From SZUA-35 sp963781035 (GTDB lineage Bacteria; Actinomycetota; Acidimicrobiia; Acidimicrobiales; SZUA-35), in assembly GCA_963781035.1 (NCBI GenBank), contig CAWAEN010000004.1:682001-746000 (forward strand): 64,000 nucleotides of DNA, in the 5' to 3' direction. Positions 17,995-27,993 of the stretch are shown here, piece by piece (positions within the stretch are counted from its first letter, which is position 1; the number at the start of each line of letters is the position of its first letter). The notes below the pieces were generated by a model, which did no database searches, was not told the origin of the DNA, and saw only the letters and a list, made by a program, of their open reading frames with translations. A program made the translations under genes and the position numbers.

Positions 17995-18928
17995 TCAGCT
18001 ACCGGCCGCGAGAGCAGCGAAGCTCTCGCCCGTGAGTTCTTCGGAACGGGTCCACAGGCTTGCCTGAAGGTCGCGATCATGGGAGCGTTCCGACGATTCG
18101 ACGACCTCGGGATGGCCCCGGAACTCCATGAATCCGGCGGGACCGTAATAGCTGCCGCCGGCGGCGTCGGGATCGGGTCGCGGACCGAAGTGTCGGCAGG
18201 GCGCCCATGGCGGCACTCTGGGCGAAGGGCCCCGAGAACCTCTCGAAGAACCTGACGATGCCGGGCGAGTTCCGTGCCAACTCGGTCGAGGACACGCCGG
18301 GATGAGCGGCGAGGGCGACCGTGGATGCGCCTGCGGCCTCGAGCCGGCGCTGGAGTTCGTACGCGAACAACAGGTTGGCCAGTTTCGAACGACCGTATGC
18401 CGCAACCCGGTTGTACTTGTCGCCCGACATCATGGTCTCCGGGTCCAGCGAGGAGAGGACCCGGTGGCCGACGCTCGACAGGCTCACGACGCGGGACCCG
18501 TCGACCTCGGTCATCCGGTCGATCAGCAGACTCGTGAGGGCGAAGTGGCCGAGATGGTTGACACCCATCTGGAATTCGAAGCCGTCACTCGTCGTCTGCC
18601 ACTCGGTGTACATCACTCCGGCGTTGTTGATCAGTAGATCGATGCGGTCGTGGGCCGACCGCAACTCGGCAGCAGCAGCGCGTATCGAGTCGAGTGATCC
18701 GAGGTCGATCTGCTGGATCGCGATTTCGGCACCGGGGTGGTCAGCCAGGATCGAATCTCGAGCCGCCTGTCCCTTGTCGACGTTGCGAACGGCCAGCACG
18801 ACCGCGGCGCCTCGGCCCGCCAGCTCCCGAGCGGTCTCGAGCCCGAGTCCCGTGTTCGAACCGGTGACGATCGCGGTGCGCCCGGCCTGGTTGGGAATGT
18901 CCTGTGTCGTCCATCGCGGTTTGGCCAT
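17995..18928 (-). CDS. Short-chain dehydrogenase (retinol dehydrogenase/protochlorophyllide-reductase-like)
   Basis: Starts MAKPRWTTQDIPNQAGRTAI with the TGxxxGxG motif in VTGSNTGLGLETARELA. It has LLINNAGVMYTEWQTTSDGF, NHLGHFALTSLLIDRM and the catalytic AYGRSKLANLLFAYELQRRL. These are features of the ~300-aa RDH-like SDR group. A frame shift at about 18195 separates the last 65 residues (DPDAAGGSYYGPAGFMEFRG...LAAGS), which belong to the same protein. NAD(P)-dependent oxidoreductase; substrate not predictable. Stands alone. Confidence 0.82.
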
Positions 18929-18981
18929 GGAACCAGTCTGGGTCGCTCAGCGCCCGATGCGACCGATCTCGACCCCAGACG

Positions 18982-19039
18982 ACCTCGTTCTGCGGCACTG
19001 AGCCCTCAGTTCTGACGCCTGAGTGCCGCAGAACGGGGT
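18982..19039. terminator. Hairpin after the response-regulator gene
   Basis: Bases 18986-18999 (cgttctgcggcact) and 19022-19035 (agtgccgcagaacg) are perfect inverted repeats, extendable by three more pairs past one wobble. The hairpin lies directly downstream of the stop at 19042 on the minus strand and is the likely terminator of the kinase/regulator pair, although no U tract follows. Confidence 0.5.
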
Positions 19040-19041
19040 GG

Positions 19042-19708
19042 TCAGCGGCCGATGCGGCCGGTCTCGTAGGCCCACATCGCGATCTCGACCCGGTTTCTCG
19101 CTCCGAGCTTGTTCATGAGGCTGCCGAGGTGTGTCTTGACCGTGCTCAGTCTGATGTGCAGTTCGGCGGCGATCTCGGCGTTGGTGCGCCCACCGGCGAC
19201 GGTCAGGAGCACCTCCTCTTCGCGGTGCGTCAGCGGCTCGATCGGTTGAGCTGGCTGCAGCGGTGCGGCCGGTGTCGGCGAAGGTCTCGAGCAGCCGGGC
19301 CGTGATGCTCGGGGCGATGAGCGCGTCGCCGTCGGCCGCGGCCTCGATGGCCTGCACCAGGAGTTCGGGGCCGGCATCCTTGAGGAGGAAACCGCGAGCG
19401 CCGGCCTTCAGCGCACCGTGGACGTACTCGTCGAGGTCGAACGTGGTGATGACGACGACGGCCAGCGGATCGCCGGACGTCAGGGCCGGCCAGCAGACGC
19501 GTGGCCTCGATCCCGTCGAGCTGCGGCATGCGGATGTCGAACAGGCAGACATCGGGGCGGAGGCGGCGAGCCAGTTCGACGGCTTCGCGGCCGTCCGACT
19601 GCCTCGCCGACGACGTCGATGCCAGGCTGGGCGTTGAGGATCATGCGCGAGACCGGTCCGCACGAGTTCCTGATCGTCGGCCAGGAGCACCCGGATGACG
19701 TCGCTCAT
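19042..19708 (-). CDS. NarL-family response regulator, frameshifted
   Basis: Starts MSDVIRVLLADDQELVRTGL, a receiver-domain opening with the acidic pair. The phosphoacceptor region is split by indels (DVCLFDIRMPQLDGIEATRL across frames). After ITTFDLDEYVHGALKAGARG and FLLKDAGPELLVQAIEAAAD, the GerE helix-turn-helix reads LTHREEEVLLTVAGGRTNAE and IAAELHIRLSTVKTHLGSLM. About 220 aa. It follows the histidine kinase gene with overlapping coding sequence, so the two form a cognate pair. The divergent MMPL exporter is the likely target. Confidence 0.82.
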
Positions 19709-20852
19709 GTCGCCCGCCCGCTTCGGGAGCACGGCGCTGACGGTCCAACCACGACCGCGGGTTGGGGCCCGCCTCGAGCGTGCCACCGAGCAGCGACGCC
19801 CGTTCGGCCATGCCGACCAGCCCGAAGCCGACGTCGTGCTTCGCATCGAAGCCTCGAGGCTCGCCGTCGTCGACAACCGACAGCCGGACCCGATCCTGAT
19901 CAGCGTCGATCGACACGGTCACACCGGTGGCGTTTCTGGCGTGTCGCGTGGCGTTGGTGATCGACTCCTGAGCGAGGCGGAAGAGCGCTCGATCGACCGA
20001 CGGACTGAGCTCTGCGAGGTCACCGCTCGTGTGGACCGTGATCGGCAACCGAGCCGAGCGTTCGGCCAGGCGTTCGATGTCGGCGACGCCCGATTGTGGC
20101 GTCAACTCGGCCTCCTCGCCGGCTCGGAGCGCTCCCACCATGGTTCGCATCTCGGCCAGCGTACGGGATGCCTCCTGCTCGATCGTGGCGAGAACGGCGA
20201 GCGCTGCGGCGGGATCGGTTGCGGCCACGGCGCGTCCCGCCTGGGCCTGGATCGCGATCGCTGACACGTGGTGAGCGACGGTGTCGTGCAGCTCTCTCGC
20301 CAGCTGCTCTCGTTCTCGCAGCTTGACCTCCTCGAGCGAGCGACCGCGAGCGGCTGCCTGGTAGCGGACGATGTCGCCGAGCGCCGCCGGGAACAGCAGG
20401 ACCAGGATGCCGCCGATGGCATCGCCGGGGCCGGTCCACGAGATGACGATGCTCTGCAGCGCCGTCGCCAACATGACCAGGAGCCCGATGACGGCTGACC
20501 GGCCGGATCCCCAACGGAACAACGCGTACGCCACCACCAGCACGACCGCGAGCGAGTAGAACTCGAGCGGAGCCCGGTCTGTGGCTCGCAGCACGAGATC
20601 GGCCGCGAAGACGAAGCCGAAAACCGCCACGGTCGCAGCAAGCGGATGGCTGCGCCGCCACCACAGTGCCCCCGCGGCAACGACCATGGCGAAGGCGCCG
20701 AGGGGTCGTGGGCCCGCCGCCTCCCGTATGGCGAGTTCGACGAGCGCTCCGATGGTGAAGGCGCCGATGAGGGCGTAGTCGCGCCAGACTCGAATCGGTG
20801 CGCCCGGGACAGCCGGCTCGTCGAAGGCCCGGCGAAGGGCGTTTCGCATCAT
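19705..20852 (-). CDS. Sensor histidine kinase (HisKA_3/NarX-like)
   Basis: N-terminal region has about five membrane segments (YALIGAFTIGALVELAI ... SAVIGLLVMLATALQSIV). The dimerisation helix carries the phospho-accepting His in ARELHDTVAHHVSAIAIQAQ. The HATPase_c part has the N box RLAQESITNATRHARN and the G boxes VVDDGEP and GFGLVGMAERASLLGG. A frame shift near 19755 hides the usual last strand (GWTVSAVLPKRAG), which is found in the regulator's frame. Whether the gene ends in an ATGA overlap with the regulator or is fused to it depends on indels around 19710. About 382 aa. Confidence 0.85.
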
Positions 20853-21025
20853 CGAGCAATCGTAGGGAACGGAGCGACCGAGCGGATCAGCCGAAAGGCC
20901 GAGTCGATCTGGCCCGAAAGACCGGGTCGATTCCGACCGTACGCCGGAGGTGGCGCCTCAGGCATTTCTTCACGATGAATCTCCTTCGTGGCACCCGGCC
21001 ACGGCGAAGCATCGGGAGTACGACG

Positions 21026-23377
21026 ATGTCCACTGTTCTGTATCGGTTCGGCCGTCTCGCGGCGCGACATCCCTGGCGCGTCATCGCGGCGTGGGTGATC
21101 GCCGCCATCGCCGTGATCGGCGTCTGCGTCGGCCTTCGGGCGTGAGCTCGAGGACTCGTTCGACGTCCCCGGCCTCGACTCCCACCAGGCGCTCGAGCTG
21201 CTCAGCGCGGCCGAAGTCCGACTCGGCCGGCTTGACCGCACAAGTGGTGCGTGGTTCCCGCGCCGCGGAGGTTCCTTCTTCGACGACGCCGACGCTCAGG
21301 TCGAACTCGCCGAGCTGCAGACGGCCATCGGCAGCCCTGCCGAACGTGATCGGGGCCTCCGATGCTGCCGGCACGCTCGCGCTCGGGCCGTCCGGTGCGG
21401 CGGGGTCGGGGACGGTGTCGGCAGATGGCCGTATCGCCCTGATCCGCCTCCAGTACCCCGTGGTCGAGGACCTCGACGTCGGTGACCTGGAACGGCTCAA
21501 GGAGGTGGTCGGTCGGGCCGACACCGGTGCGCTGCAGGTGGAGACGAACGGTGACCTGTTCTTCGCGTTCGAGGAGCCGGAGACCGGAGCCGGCGAGATG
21601 ATGGGCATCGTCGTTGCTGTCGTCATCCTGCTCCTGGCGTTCGGGTCGGTCATCGCGATGGGGCTGCCGATCGGCATGGCACTGTTCGGGCTTGCGCTCG
21701 GCGTGAGCTCGATGTCCTTGGTGACGTACCTGATCGAGATCCCGAGTTGGGCTCCGCAGATCGCAAGCATGGTCGGGCTCGGTGTCGGGATCGACTACGC
21801 CCTCTTCCTCGTGACTCGGCACCGTGAACTCCTGGCCGCCGGCTACTCGGTCGAGGAGTCGGTTGGTCGTGCCGTCGCGACAGCCGGCCAGGCCGTGATC
21901 TTCGCCGGCGGAACTGTCGTGATCGCCATCCTCGGGCTGGCTTTCGCCGGCGTCCCGTTCATGACGGCGGCCGGAGTCGCGACGTCGCTCGTGGTGCTGA
22001 TCATGGTCGTGGCTTCGGTGACCCTGCTGCCCGCGTTCCTGGGGTTGGCGGGCCACTGGATCAACCGGCTCGGCATCCACCGCCGCGGGCACGTGGCGGG
22101 GGCCTCGGTCAGCGCCGGTTGGGAACGGTGGGGTCGTCACGTCGCTGGTCATGCGTGGCTGTACACGGTCGGCGTGACGGGGCTCTTGCTCGCACTGACG
22201 GCACCCGTGTTGGCCCTGCAACTCGGGTTCCCTGACGACGGCACGCTGCCGCAGACTCGGACCGAGCGGCGAGCGTACGACCTCGTGGCCGAGGGCTTCG
22301 GCGCAGGCACGAACGGCCCGTTGGTGATCGCGATCGACATTTCAGCCGACGGGTCGGTCGTCGAACCGCTCGTTGCCGCCATTGCGAACGACCCCGGTAT
22401 CGCCGCTGTGGCGCCGGCCGAGATCAACGAGGCTGCTGGCGTCGCGACCGTCGTCGCCTTCGCAACGACGGCTCCACAGGACGATGCGACTCGGGCCACC
22501 GTCGAGCGACTTCGCTCCGACGTGTTCCCCCCGATCCTCGATGGGACCGCAGCCCGAGCCCATGTGGGTGGTCAGACCGCCACGTTCGGCGACGTCGGCG
22601 ATCGCGTGACGTCCCGCCTGCCGCTGTTCATCACCGCCGTGATCGGCCTTGTCGTTCGTCCTGTTGATGCTGGTCTTCCGATCGATTCTCGTGCCGCTCA
22701 AGGCGGCGCTGCTCAATCTGCTCAGCATCGGAGCCGCCTACGGAGTGTTGGTCATGGTGTTCCAGTGGGGCTGGGGCAAGGAGCTGATCGGCCTCGAGTC
22801 GACAGTGCCGATCGTGTCGTTCATCCCGATGTTCATGTTCGCGATCCTCTTCGGCCTCTCGATGGACTACGAGGTGTTCCTGCTTTCCCGAGTGCGGGAG
22901 GAGTTCCTTGCCACCGGCGACAACGATCGCTCGGTGATCCACGGCATCGCCAGCACGGCGCGGGTGATCACGTCAGCGGCGCTGATCATGATCTCGGTGT
23001 TCCTCGGCTTCGTCCTCGGCAGCGACCCGACGACGAAGATGTTCGGCCTCGGCCTGGCGACGGCCATCTTCGTCGACGCCACGATCGTGCGGATGGTGCT
23101 CGTTCCGGCGTCGATGAAGCTCATGGGCGATGCCAACTGGTGGTTGCCGGCGTGGCTCGATCGCGTGCTCCCGCGGATCGACATCGACGCCGATCCCAAC
23201 GGAGCAGTCGTCAGTGGATCTGCCCGACCACGGAAGCCGGTTGGAACGTCACGACCAGGCGGCCTTCGTCGACCATCGCCTGCCGGTACTCAGCCCAGTC
23301 CGGATGGGCTTGTCCAGCCACACGCTCGTAGTACGCCACGAGCGCGTCCGCGGTTGCGTCGTCGATCGCTGTCGTGA
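21026..23377 (+). CDS. MMPL/RND-family membrane exporter, frameshifted
   Basis: Starts MSTVLYRFGRLAARHPWRVI after a gggag site. Frame shifts at about 21140, 21220 and 21260 split the first periplasmic domain (ELEDSFDVPGLDSHQALELL, then KSDSAGLTAQVV). The first five-helix MMPL block follows (MMGIVVAVVILLLAFGSVIA, GVGIDYALFLVTRHRELLAA), then a second periplasmic part. A shift at about 22650 precedes the second block (MFAILFGLSMDYEVFLLSRV, ALIMISVFLGFVLGSDPTTK). About 780 residues, two homologous halves as expected. Transports lipids or drugs by proton motive force; substrate unknown. Divergent from the kinase/regulator pair. The 3' end overlaps the convergent reductase gene by ~165 bases, possibly an artefact of another indel. 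Confidence 0.85.
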
Positions 23378-23630
23378 CCGGGCTGAGTTCCACGGTCCCG
23401 TCGAAGGACAGGTAGCTCCAGCTCCCCGGGTCGGTGATGTGCAGGACGACCCGGGGATCGCGGCGCATGTTGGCCGTCTTCGCCCGATCGCCCGTCACCG
23501 AGATCGTGAATGCGCCGTCGGCGACCGTGTACGAGATGTCGGACGACTGGGGCCGGCCGTCGGCTCGGATCGTGATGAGGACTGCGTTCTTGCGGTCGGC
23601 GGCCCAGGTCAGCGCAGGTGAGAGATCCAT
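23211..23630 (-). CDS. PPOX-class F420-dependent oxidoreductase
   Basis: A 139-residue split-barrel flavin/F420 protein: MDLSPALTWAADRKNAVLIT, RADGRPQSSDISYTVADG, TANMRRDPRVVLHITDPGSW and a C-terminal VVTFQPASVVGQIH. The spacing of the RPQ..., N-MRR-DPRV and SYLSF elements matches the PPOX/F420 group of actinomycetes. It would reduce a small substrate with F420H2. The ATG at 23630 is 27 bases after the stop of the molybdenum hydroxylase gene on the same strand, so the two are probably cotranscribed. Intact frame. Confidence 0.83.
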   Translation of the reverse strand: MDLSPALTWAADRKNAVLITIRADGRPQSSDISYTVADGAFTISVTGDRAKTANMRRDPRVVLHITDPGSWSYLSFDGTVELSPVTTAIDDATADALVAYYERVAGQAHPDWAEYRQAMVDEGRLVVTFQPASVVGQIH

Positions 23631-23656
23631 GGCGTGATCCTCGCACAGGAGGTGGC

Positions 23657-25947
23657 TCAGGGGTTGAGCGCAGTCCAGACCCGCAGCGGGGTGACAGGAA
23701 GGTCGAGGTGGCGAACGCCCAGATGGAGCGAGCGCGTCGACGACGGCGTTCTGGATCGCGGGAACGGCGCCGATGGTGCCGGACTCGGCGATGCCCTTCG
23801 CTCCGAGCGGATTGTTGGGCGACGGCGTCTCGGTGAGGTGCGACTCGAAACTCGGCATCTCGGTCGGGCCGGGAATCCCGTAGTCCATGAAGTTCGACGT
23901 GATCGGGTTGCCGTCGGCGTCGTACACGAACTCTTCGTAGAGGGCCTGGCCGATGGCCTGGCCGATGCCACCGTGCACCTGGCCTCGAACGATCGTTTCG
24001 TTGATCATGGTTCCGGCGTCGTCGACCGAAACCATCCGCTGGAGGTCGATGGCGCCGGTCTCGGCGTCGACCTCGACGATCGCGGCGTAGGCGCCGTATG
24101 GAACCGACGGTCCGTCCGGTTCGAAGTCGGTCTCGCAGGCAAAGGCGATCTCGCCGTCGTCGCCGTCGGCCTTCGCAGCCGATACTCGGGCTGCCGCGAT
24201 CTCGACCCAGCCGACGCTGGCCGCGCCAGGCGAACCGGCCACGTGGAACTGGCCGGTCACGGTGTCGATCACCACGTCGCCGGGTGCCGCCTCGAGGAGA
24301 TCGGCGGCGAACGTCGCCGCCTCGCTCACCAGCTGGTCGGTCGCGACGGCCACGGCGGACCCGGCCTTCTGGGCCGAGCGGGAGCCGCCGGTGATTCCCC
24401 CTCGGGGGACGACGTCGGTGTCGCCGTGGAACGACCTCGATGCGCTCGATCGGCACGCCGGTCCGTTCCGAGACGAGCTGGGACCAGGTCGTGTAGTGGC
24501 CCTGGCCATAGGGAGAGGAGCCAGTGAGTACCCGCATCGAGCCGTCGGCGTTGAGCTGCAACGACCCGTATTCGGAGCCGATGACGCCCGCGGTTCGATC
24601 GATGAAGACCGAGAGACCGATGCCGAGGTGCTTGGTGCTGCCGCTCGAACGTCTGGCGGCTTGCTGTGCGCGGATGGCGTCGTAGCCGACGTGACCGGCG
24701 AGTTGTTCGAGGATCAGCGGGTAGTCGCCGGAGTCGTAGACCACGTCGCTCGGATTGGTGTGAGGCATGGCTGATGCAGGCACCAGGTTCTTGCGCCGAA
24801 CGTCGATCGGGTCCATTCCGATCTCTGCCGCGAACAGGTCGACAGCCCGGTCGAGAAGTGCGCCGGCTTCGGGCCGGCCCGCTCCCCGGTACGCCACGAT
24901 GGGGGTGGTGTTGGTGACGACGGCCGTAGTGCGCCACGTGACCTGGTCGACTGCGAGCGGCCCGGGCAACATGACCCCGGTGTTCTTCGCCATGTGGGCA
25001 GCGGCGACGGGGTACGCACCGCAGTCGGTGATGATGTGGGCGTCGATGGCGGTGATCGTGCCGTCCTTCCTACCGGTGATCTTCACCTCCTGCCGCTGGT
25101 TGCGGGAGTGCCCGAGCCCGGTCATGTCCTGGGAGCGGGTCGGTGTCCAGCGGACCGGTCGACCGACCTGCTTCGCGAGGAAGCCGAGGAGCAGCTCCTC
25201 CGGGTACATCCGGGCCTTGGCCCCGAAGCTCCCGCCGACGTCGGCCGTCGTGACCCGGATCTGTTCCTTGTCCATCCGGTACCAGGCGGCGAGCATCGCT
25301 CGGTGGGGATGCACACCCTGGCACGACGCGTGGTGGACCAGGCGGTCGCCGTCCCACCACGCAGCGGCGACTCGGGTTTCGATCGGGCACGGGGCCAGGC
25401 GCTGATTGGCGATCGTCGCCTCGACGACGACCTCGTCGGCGACGAATGGCGTGTCGGCGCCGCCTTGGTCGTTGTAGATCGTGTTCGATCCGTGCTCGGG
25501 GTAGAGCACGGTGGCATCGCTGAGCGCGGCGTCGAAACCCACGACGGGGGAGAGCGGCTCGTAGTCGACGAAGACGAGCTCGGAGGCGTCGGCCGCTGCA
25601 GCGTGGCTCTCGGCAACGATGGCGACGATCGGTTCGCCGACGAAGCGCGCGATGGTGTCGGCCAGCACCGATCGTTCGGTCGAAGGCGGGAACATCGCCA
25701 GGTGGCCGGGAACTGGGCCCATGTCGGCGGCTGCGAGGTCTCGGGCCGTCACGACCGCCAACACGCCGGGTGCCTCCAGCGCTTCACTGACGTCGACGTT
25801 GGTGATCTCGGCGTGCGCCATCACCGACGTCACGAAGGTGACCACGGCGGCACCGGGCAGGTCGAGGTCGGCGACGAAGGTGGTGTCGCCGAGCAGCAGG
25901 TGCGGGTCCTCGACTCGGAGGACGGATGTGGCGTGGTTCTCGGACAA
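23657..25947 (-). CDS. Xanthine dehydrogenase/CO-dehydrogenase-type molybdenum hydroxylase, large subunit
   Basis: Molybdopterin-binding subunit (~763 aa). Landmarks: RVEDPHLLLGDTTFVADLDL at the N-terminus, TTADVGGSFGAKARMYPEEL, the motif AYRGAGRPEAGALLDRAVDL, SSPYGQGHYTTWSQLVSERT, and PNNPLGAKGIAESGTIGAVP near the end. One frame shift lies at about 24415 (HGDTDVVPRGGITGGSRSAQ continues in a new frame) and another at about 23725. The start is probably the TTG at 25947 behind a gggggat site. The small Fe-S and FAD subunits that normally accompany it are not in the window. Substrate (aldehyde, N-heterocycle or CO) undetermined; the active-site loop lacks the Cys of CO dehydrogenase. Confidence 0.85.
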
Positions 25948-25982
25948 TGGATCCCCCGGATCGGCGTGCGGCTGCGCCAGTT

Positions 25983-26757
25983 CTAGCGGGAGATCGGCTG
26001 TTCGGTCACGTCGTAGAACGTCTCGATGGTGAGCTCGGCCGCCGTCACGTCGAGGGCGGTTCCGAACGTCGAGACCACCGAGAGCAGGGTTCGCTCCACG
26101 CCGCCCAACGTCATGTGGACGGTCAGCGCCGCGGTGGAGCTGGTCGGTTGGAACGACGAGGCTTGCGGTGCAAGGCTCACTGCCCTGGCATCGAGATCGG
26201 CGAGGACCGGATCGCGGGTAACGGCGTGCTGCCGTCTGATCCGATGAATGATGTGGGCCGCCACCTCGTCGAAGTTCGAGATCGAAGGCGCCAACCCGTC
26301 TGGATGCGAGGGTGAGGTCGACGACGTTCATCGGCGGCTGAACCAGGTGGTCGGCCACGCCTTCTGTCAACTCGAGCGCCGCCTCGTTGGCCATCACGAG
26401 ATTCCAGTGGCGGTCCATCACCAGGGTGGGGTTCGGTTCGCTTCCGGCCAGCAGGGTCTCCAGTGCAGCCACGACCGGTCTCATCGCAGGTGCGTCGAGG
26501 TCGAGCTCGCTGAACGCGGGTGCATAACCCGCGGCCATGAGCAGATCGTTCTGTTCGCGCAGCGGCACCTCGAGGTGGCGGGCCAGATGGAGGAGGAGTT
26601 CGCGGCTCGGAGTCGAACGCCCGGTCTCGACATAGCTCAGATGGCGCGTCGAGACGTCGGAGAGCGATGCGAGGTCGAGCTGACTCATGCGTCGCCGGCC
26701 TCGCCACTGCCGCAGCAGCCCGCCGGCTCCAACAGCGGCGTCGGGTGTGGTGGTCAT
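25983..26757 (-). CDS. XRE-family regulator with MmyB-like ligand-binding domain
   Basis: Starts at ATG 26757 (MTTTPDAAVGAGGLLRQWRG). The helix-turn-helix reads RRRMSQLDLASLSDVSTRHL and SYVETGRSTPSRELLLHLAR. The following domain has TLVMDRHWNLVMANEAALEL, the hallmark of the MmyB-like, PAS-related sensor. A frame shift at about 26305 precedes NFDEVAAHIIHRIRRQHAVT and the final TLGGVERTLLSVVSTFGTAL. About 258 aa. A strong palindrome lies in its divergent promoter. The regulator probably controls itself, the small membrane protein, and perhaps the downstream molybdenum hydroxylase. Confidence 0.85.
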
Positions 26758-26788
26758 GCCCGTACCGTACCGACCGTGACGGTGTCGG

Positions 26789-26813
26789 ATCCATGACCTC
26801 ACAGGTCATGGAT
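26789..26813. promoter_or_regulatory. 25-bp inverted repeat, probable XRE operator
   Basis: Arms atccatgacct and aggtcatggat (11 bases each, perfect) are separated by cac. It lies in the 87-bp gap between the divergent XRE gene and the small membrane-protein gene. A shorter related motif, atccatcttggat, follows at 26827-26839. Position and symmetry fit a dimeric repressor site. Confidence 0.7.
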
Positions 26814-26844
26814 TCTGCTCCTTCGATCCATCTTGGATGAAGCC

Positions 26845-27275
26845 ATGACACAGACACTCACTTCTCCTTCCGCCATCACGAACCAGTAGCCGGTACGACG
26901 GAGCGCAGGCTCCGGGTGGTGTTGAGAGCCAACGCAACGACATCAGTGATCCCCGGCTTGGCCATGGCGTTGGCTCCCGGCACCGTCGACGAGCTGCTCG
27001 GCACGGGTCATCCCGGTTGGATTCGCATCGTCGGTCTCGCGCTACTGCCATTCGCCGCACTCGTCGCCTGGCTCTCGAGTGCCGATCGAACTCGACTCCA
27101 CCGGTACACGCCCGAGATCGTGGTCGCTGACGTCACCTGGGTCGTGGCCAGCATCGCCACCTGTCTCCTCGGCTGGTATTCGACTGAGGGCATCGTTGCC
27201 GTAGGGGCCATGGCGGTCGGCGTCGATGTGTTCGCCGGGCTGCAGTTCGTGCTGTGGCGGCGACTCCGAGGCTGA
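26845..27275 (+). CDS. Small four-helix membrane protein, frameshifted near the start
   Basis: ATG 26845 reads MTQTLTSPSAIT before an apparent TAG. One frame over the sequence continues PVAGTTERRLRVVLRANATT into VIPGLAMALAPGTVDELL. Three more hydrophobic stretches follow (IVGLALLPFAALVAWLSS, VVADVTWVVASIATCLLG, IVAVGAMAVGVDVFAGLQFV). A single indel near 26885 restores a ~143-aa protein; otherwise the 119-aa form from 26916 would lack a good start. Similar small proteins of unknown function occur beside MmyB-type regulators. Divergent from, and probably controlled by, that regulator. Confidence 0.65.
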
Positions 27276-27307
27276 GACATCGGAGACGGTGTGCGACACT
27301 TCTGTCG

Positions 27308-27747
27308 ATGGCCACCGAGACGTTCCAGATCGAATCCACGCTCGACCAGTCCGAGGCATTCGGCCGACTCGTGGACCTGTCGCAGGTCAGCGAGTGGGAC
27401 CACGGCGTGATGGACTGCACGACTGGTCGGCGGCGAGCCGGCAACCACCGGACGCGCGGTACGAGGTGACGGTGACCGGATTCGACGGTTCTCCGACGAT
27501 TGCGGTCTACGAGTTGACGGCGGTCGATGCCCCTCGGTCGTTCACCATGGTCGGATCACACTCCGATTTCAGAGCCGACGACACGATCACGATCCAACCA
27601 ACGGATGGCGGTTGTCTGGTCGACTACCGGGCCGGGCTGGTGCTGCTCGGTGAGAATCCTCCGTTGAGCGAGGAGCAACTCGGTCGCCAGTTCGCCAAGA
27701 TCGTCGCCGTGCCCCGAGCCGGGCTCGAGCGGTTCTTGAATCCCTGA
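27308..27747 (+). CDS. SRPBCC (START-like) family protein, frameshifted
   Basis: Begins MATETFQIESTLDQSEAFGR with LVDLSQVSEWDHGVMD, the usual first strand and helices of a polyketide-cyclase-like fold. It continues one frame over with ARYEVTVTGFDGSPTIAVYE, FTMVGSHSDFRADDTITIQP and DYRAGLVLLGENPPL. About 146 aa, normal for the family. One indel near 27425. It lies 32 bases after the membrane-protein gene and is probably cotranscribed. Binds an unknown hydrophobic ligand. Confidence 0.72.
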
Positions 27748-27817
27748 CGGGTCCTCGTCGAGGGTTCCGCCGAGCGACACCTCCGACACGCTCGTGCCGA
27801 GTCGGATAAACTGGCTC

Positions 27818-27915
27818 TGGCGTCGTGTCACGCCAAACCTTCGCCGGAACCCACGGTCCGGCATCGGAAGGCAAAGGGGACCCGGAGTGCCCGGCACGGG
27901 TTCGGTATCCTTTGC
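27818..27915 (+). ncRNA. Candidate structured leader upstream of the DUF4287-like gene
   Basis: Within the 246-bp gap, three consecutive perfect stems can be drawn: tggcgt/acgcca (27818-27835), gccgga/tccggc (27843-27862), and an outer gcaaagg/cctttgc (27871-27877 with 27909-27915) enclosing acccg/cgggt (27880-27901). The series lies 80-175 bases before the ATG at 27994. I match it to no known riboswitch consensus; it may be a novel leader or simply GC-rich pairing. Confidence 0.3.
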
Positions 27916-27993
27916 TTCTCGTGCCCCGGTCGGCGGCGGTGAGCGTGGGGTCGCTGCTTCGTTGGCCGCAGAGGCACCGGAAAGTGATCGAGC

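Noticed and set aside
23634..25986. Long plus-strand open frames across the molybdenum hydroxylase gene
   Set aside because: The minus strand carries the clear molybdopterin subunit; plus frames are its shadows.
23290..26802. A single 1,170-codon minus-strand frame joining the XRE regulator and the hydroxylase
   Set aside because: The frame is continuous only because of indels. The regulator's own C-terminus lies in another frame and ends at 25983, so these are two genes.
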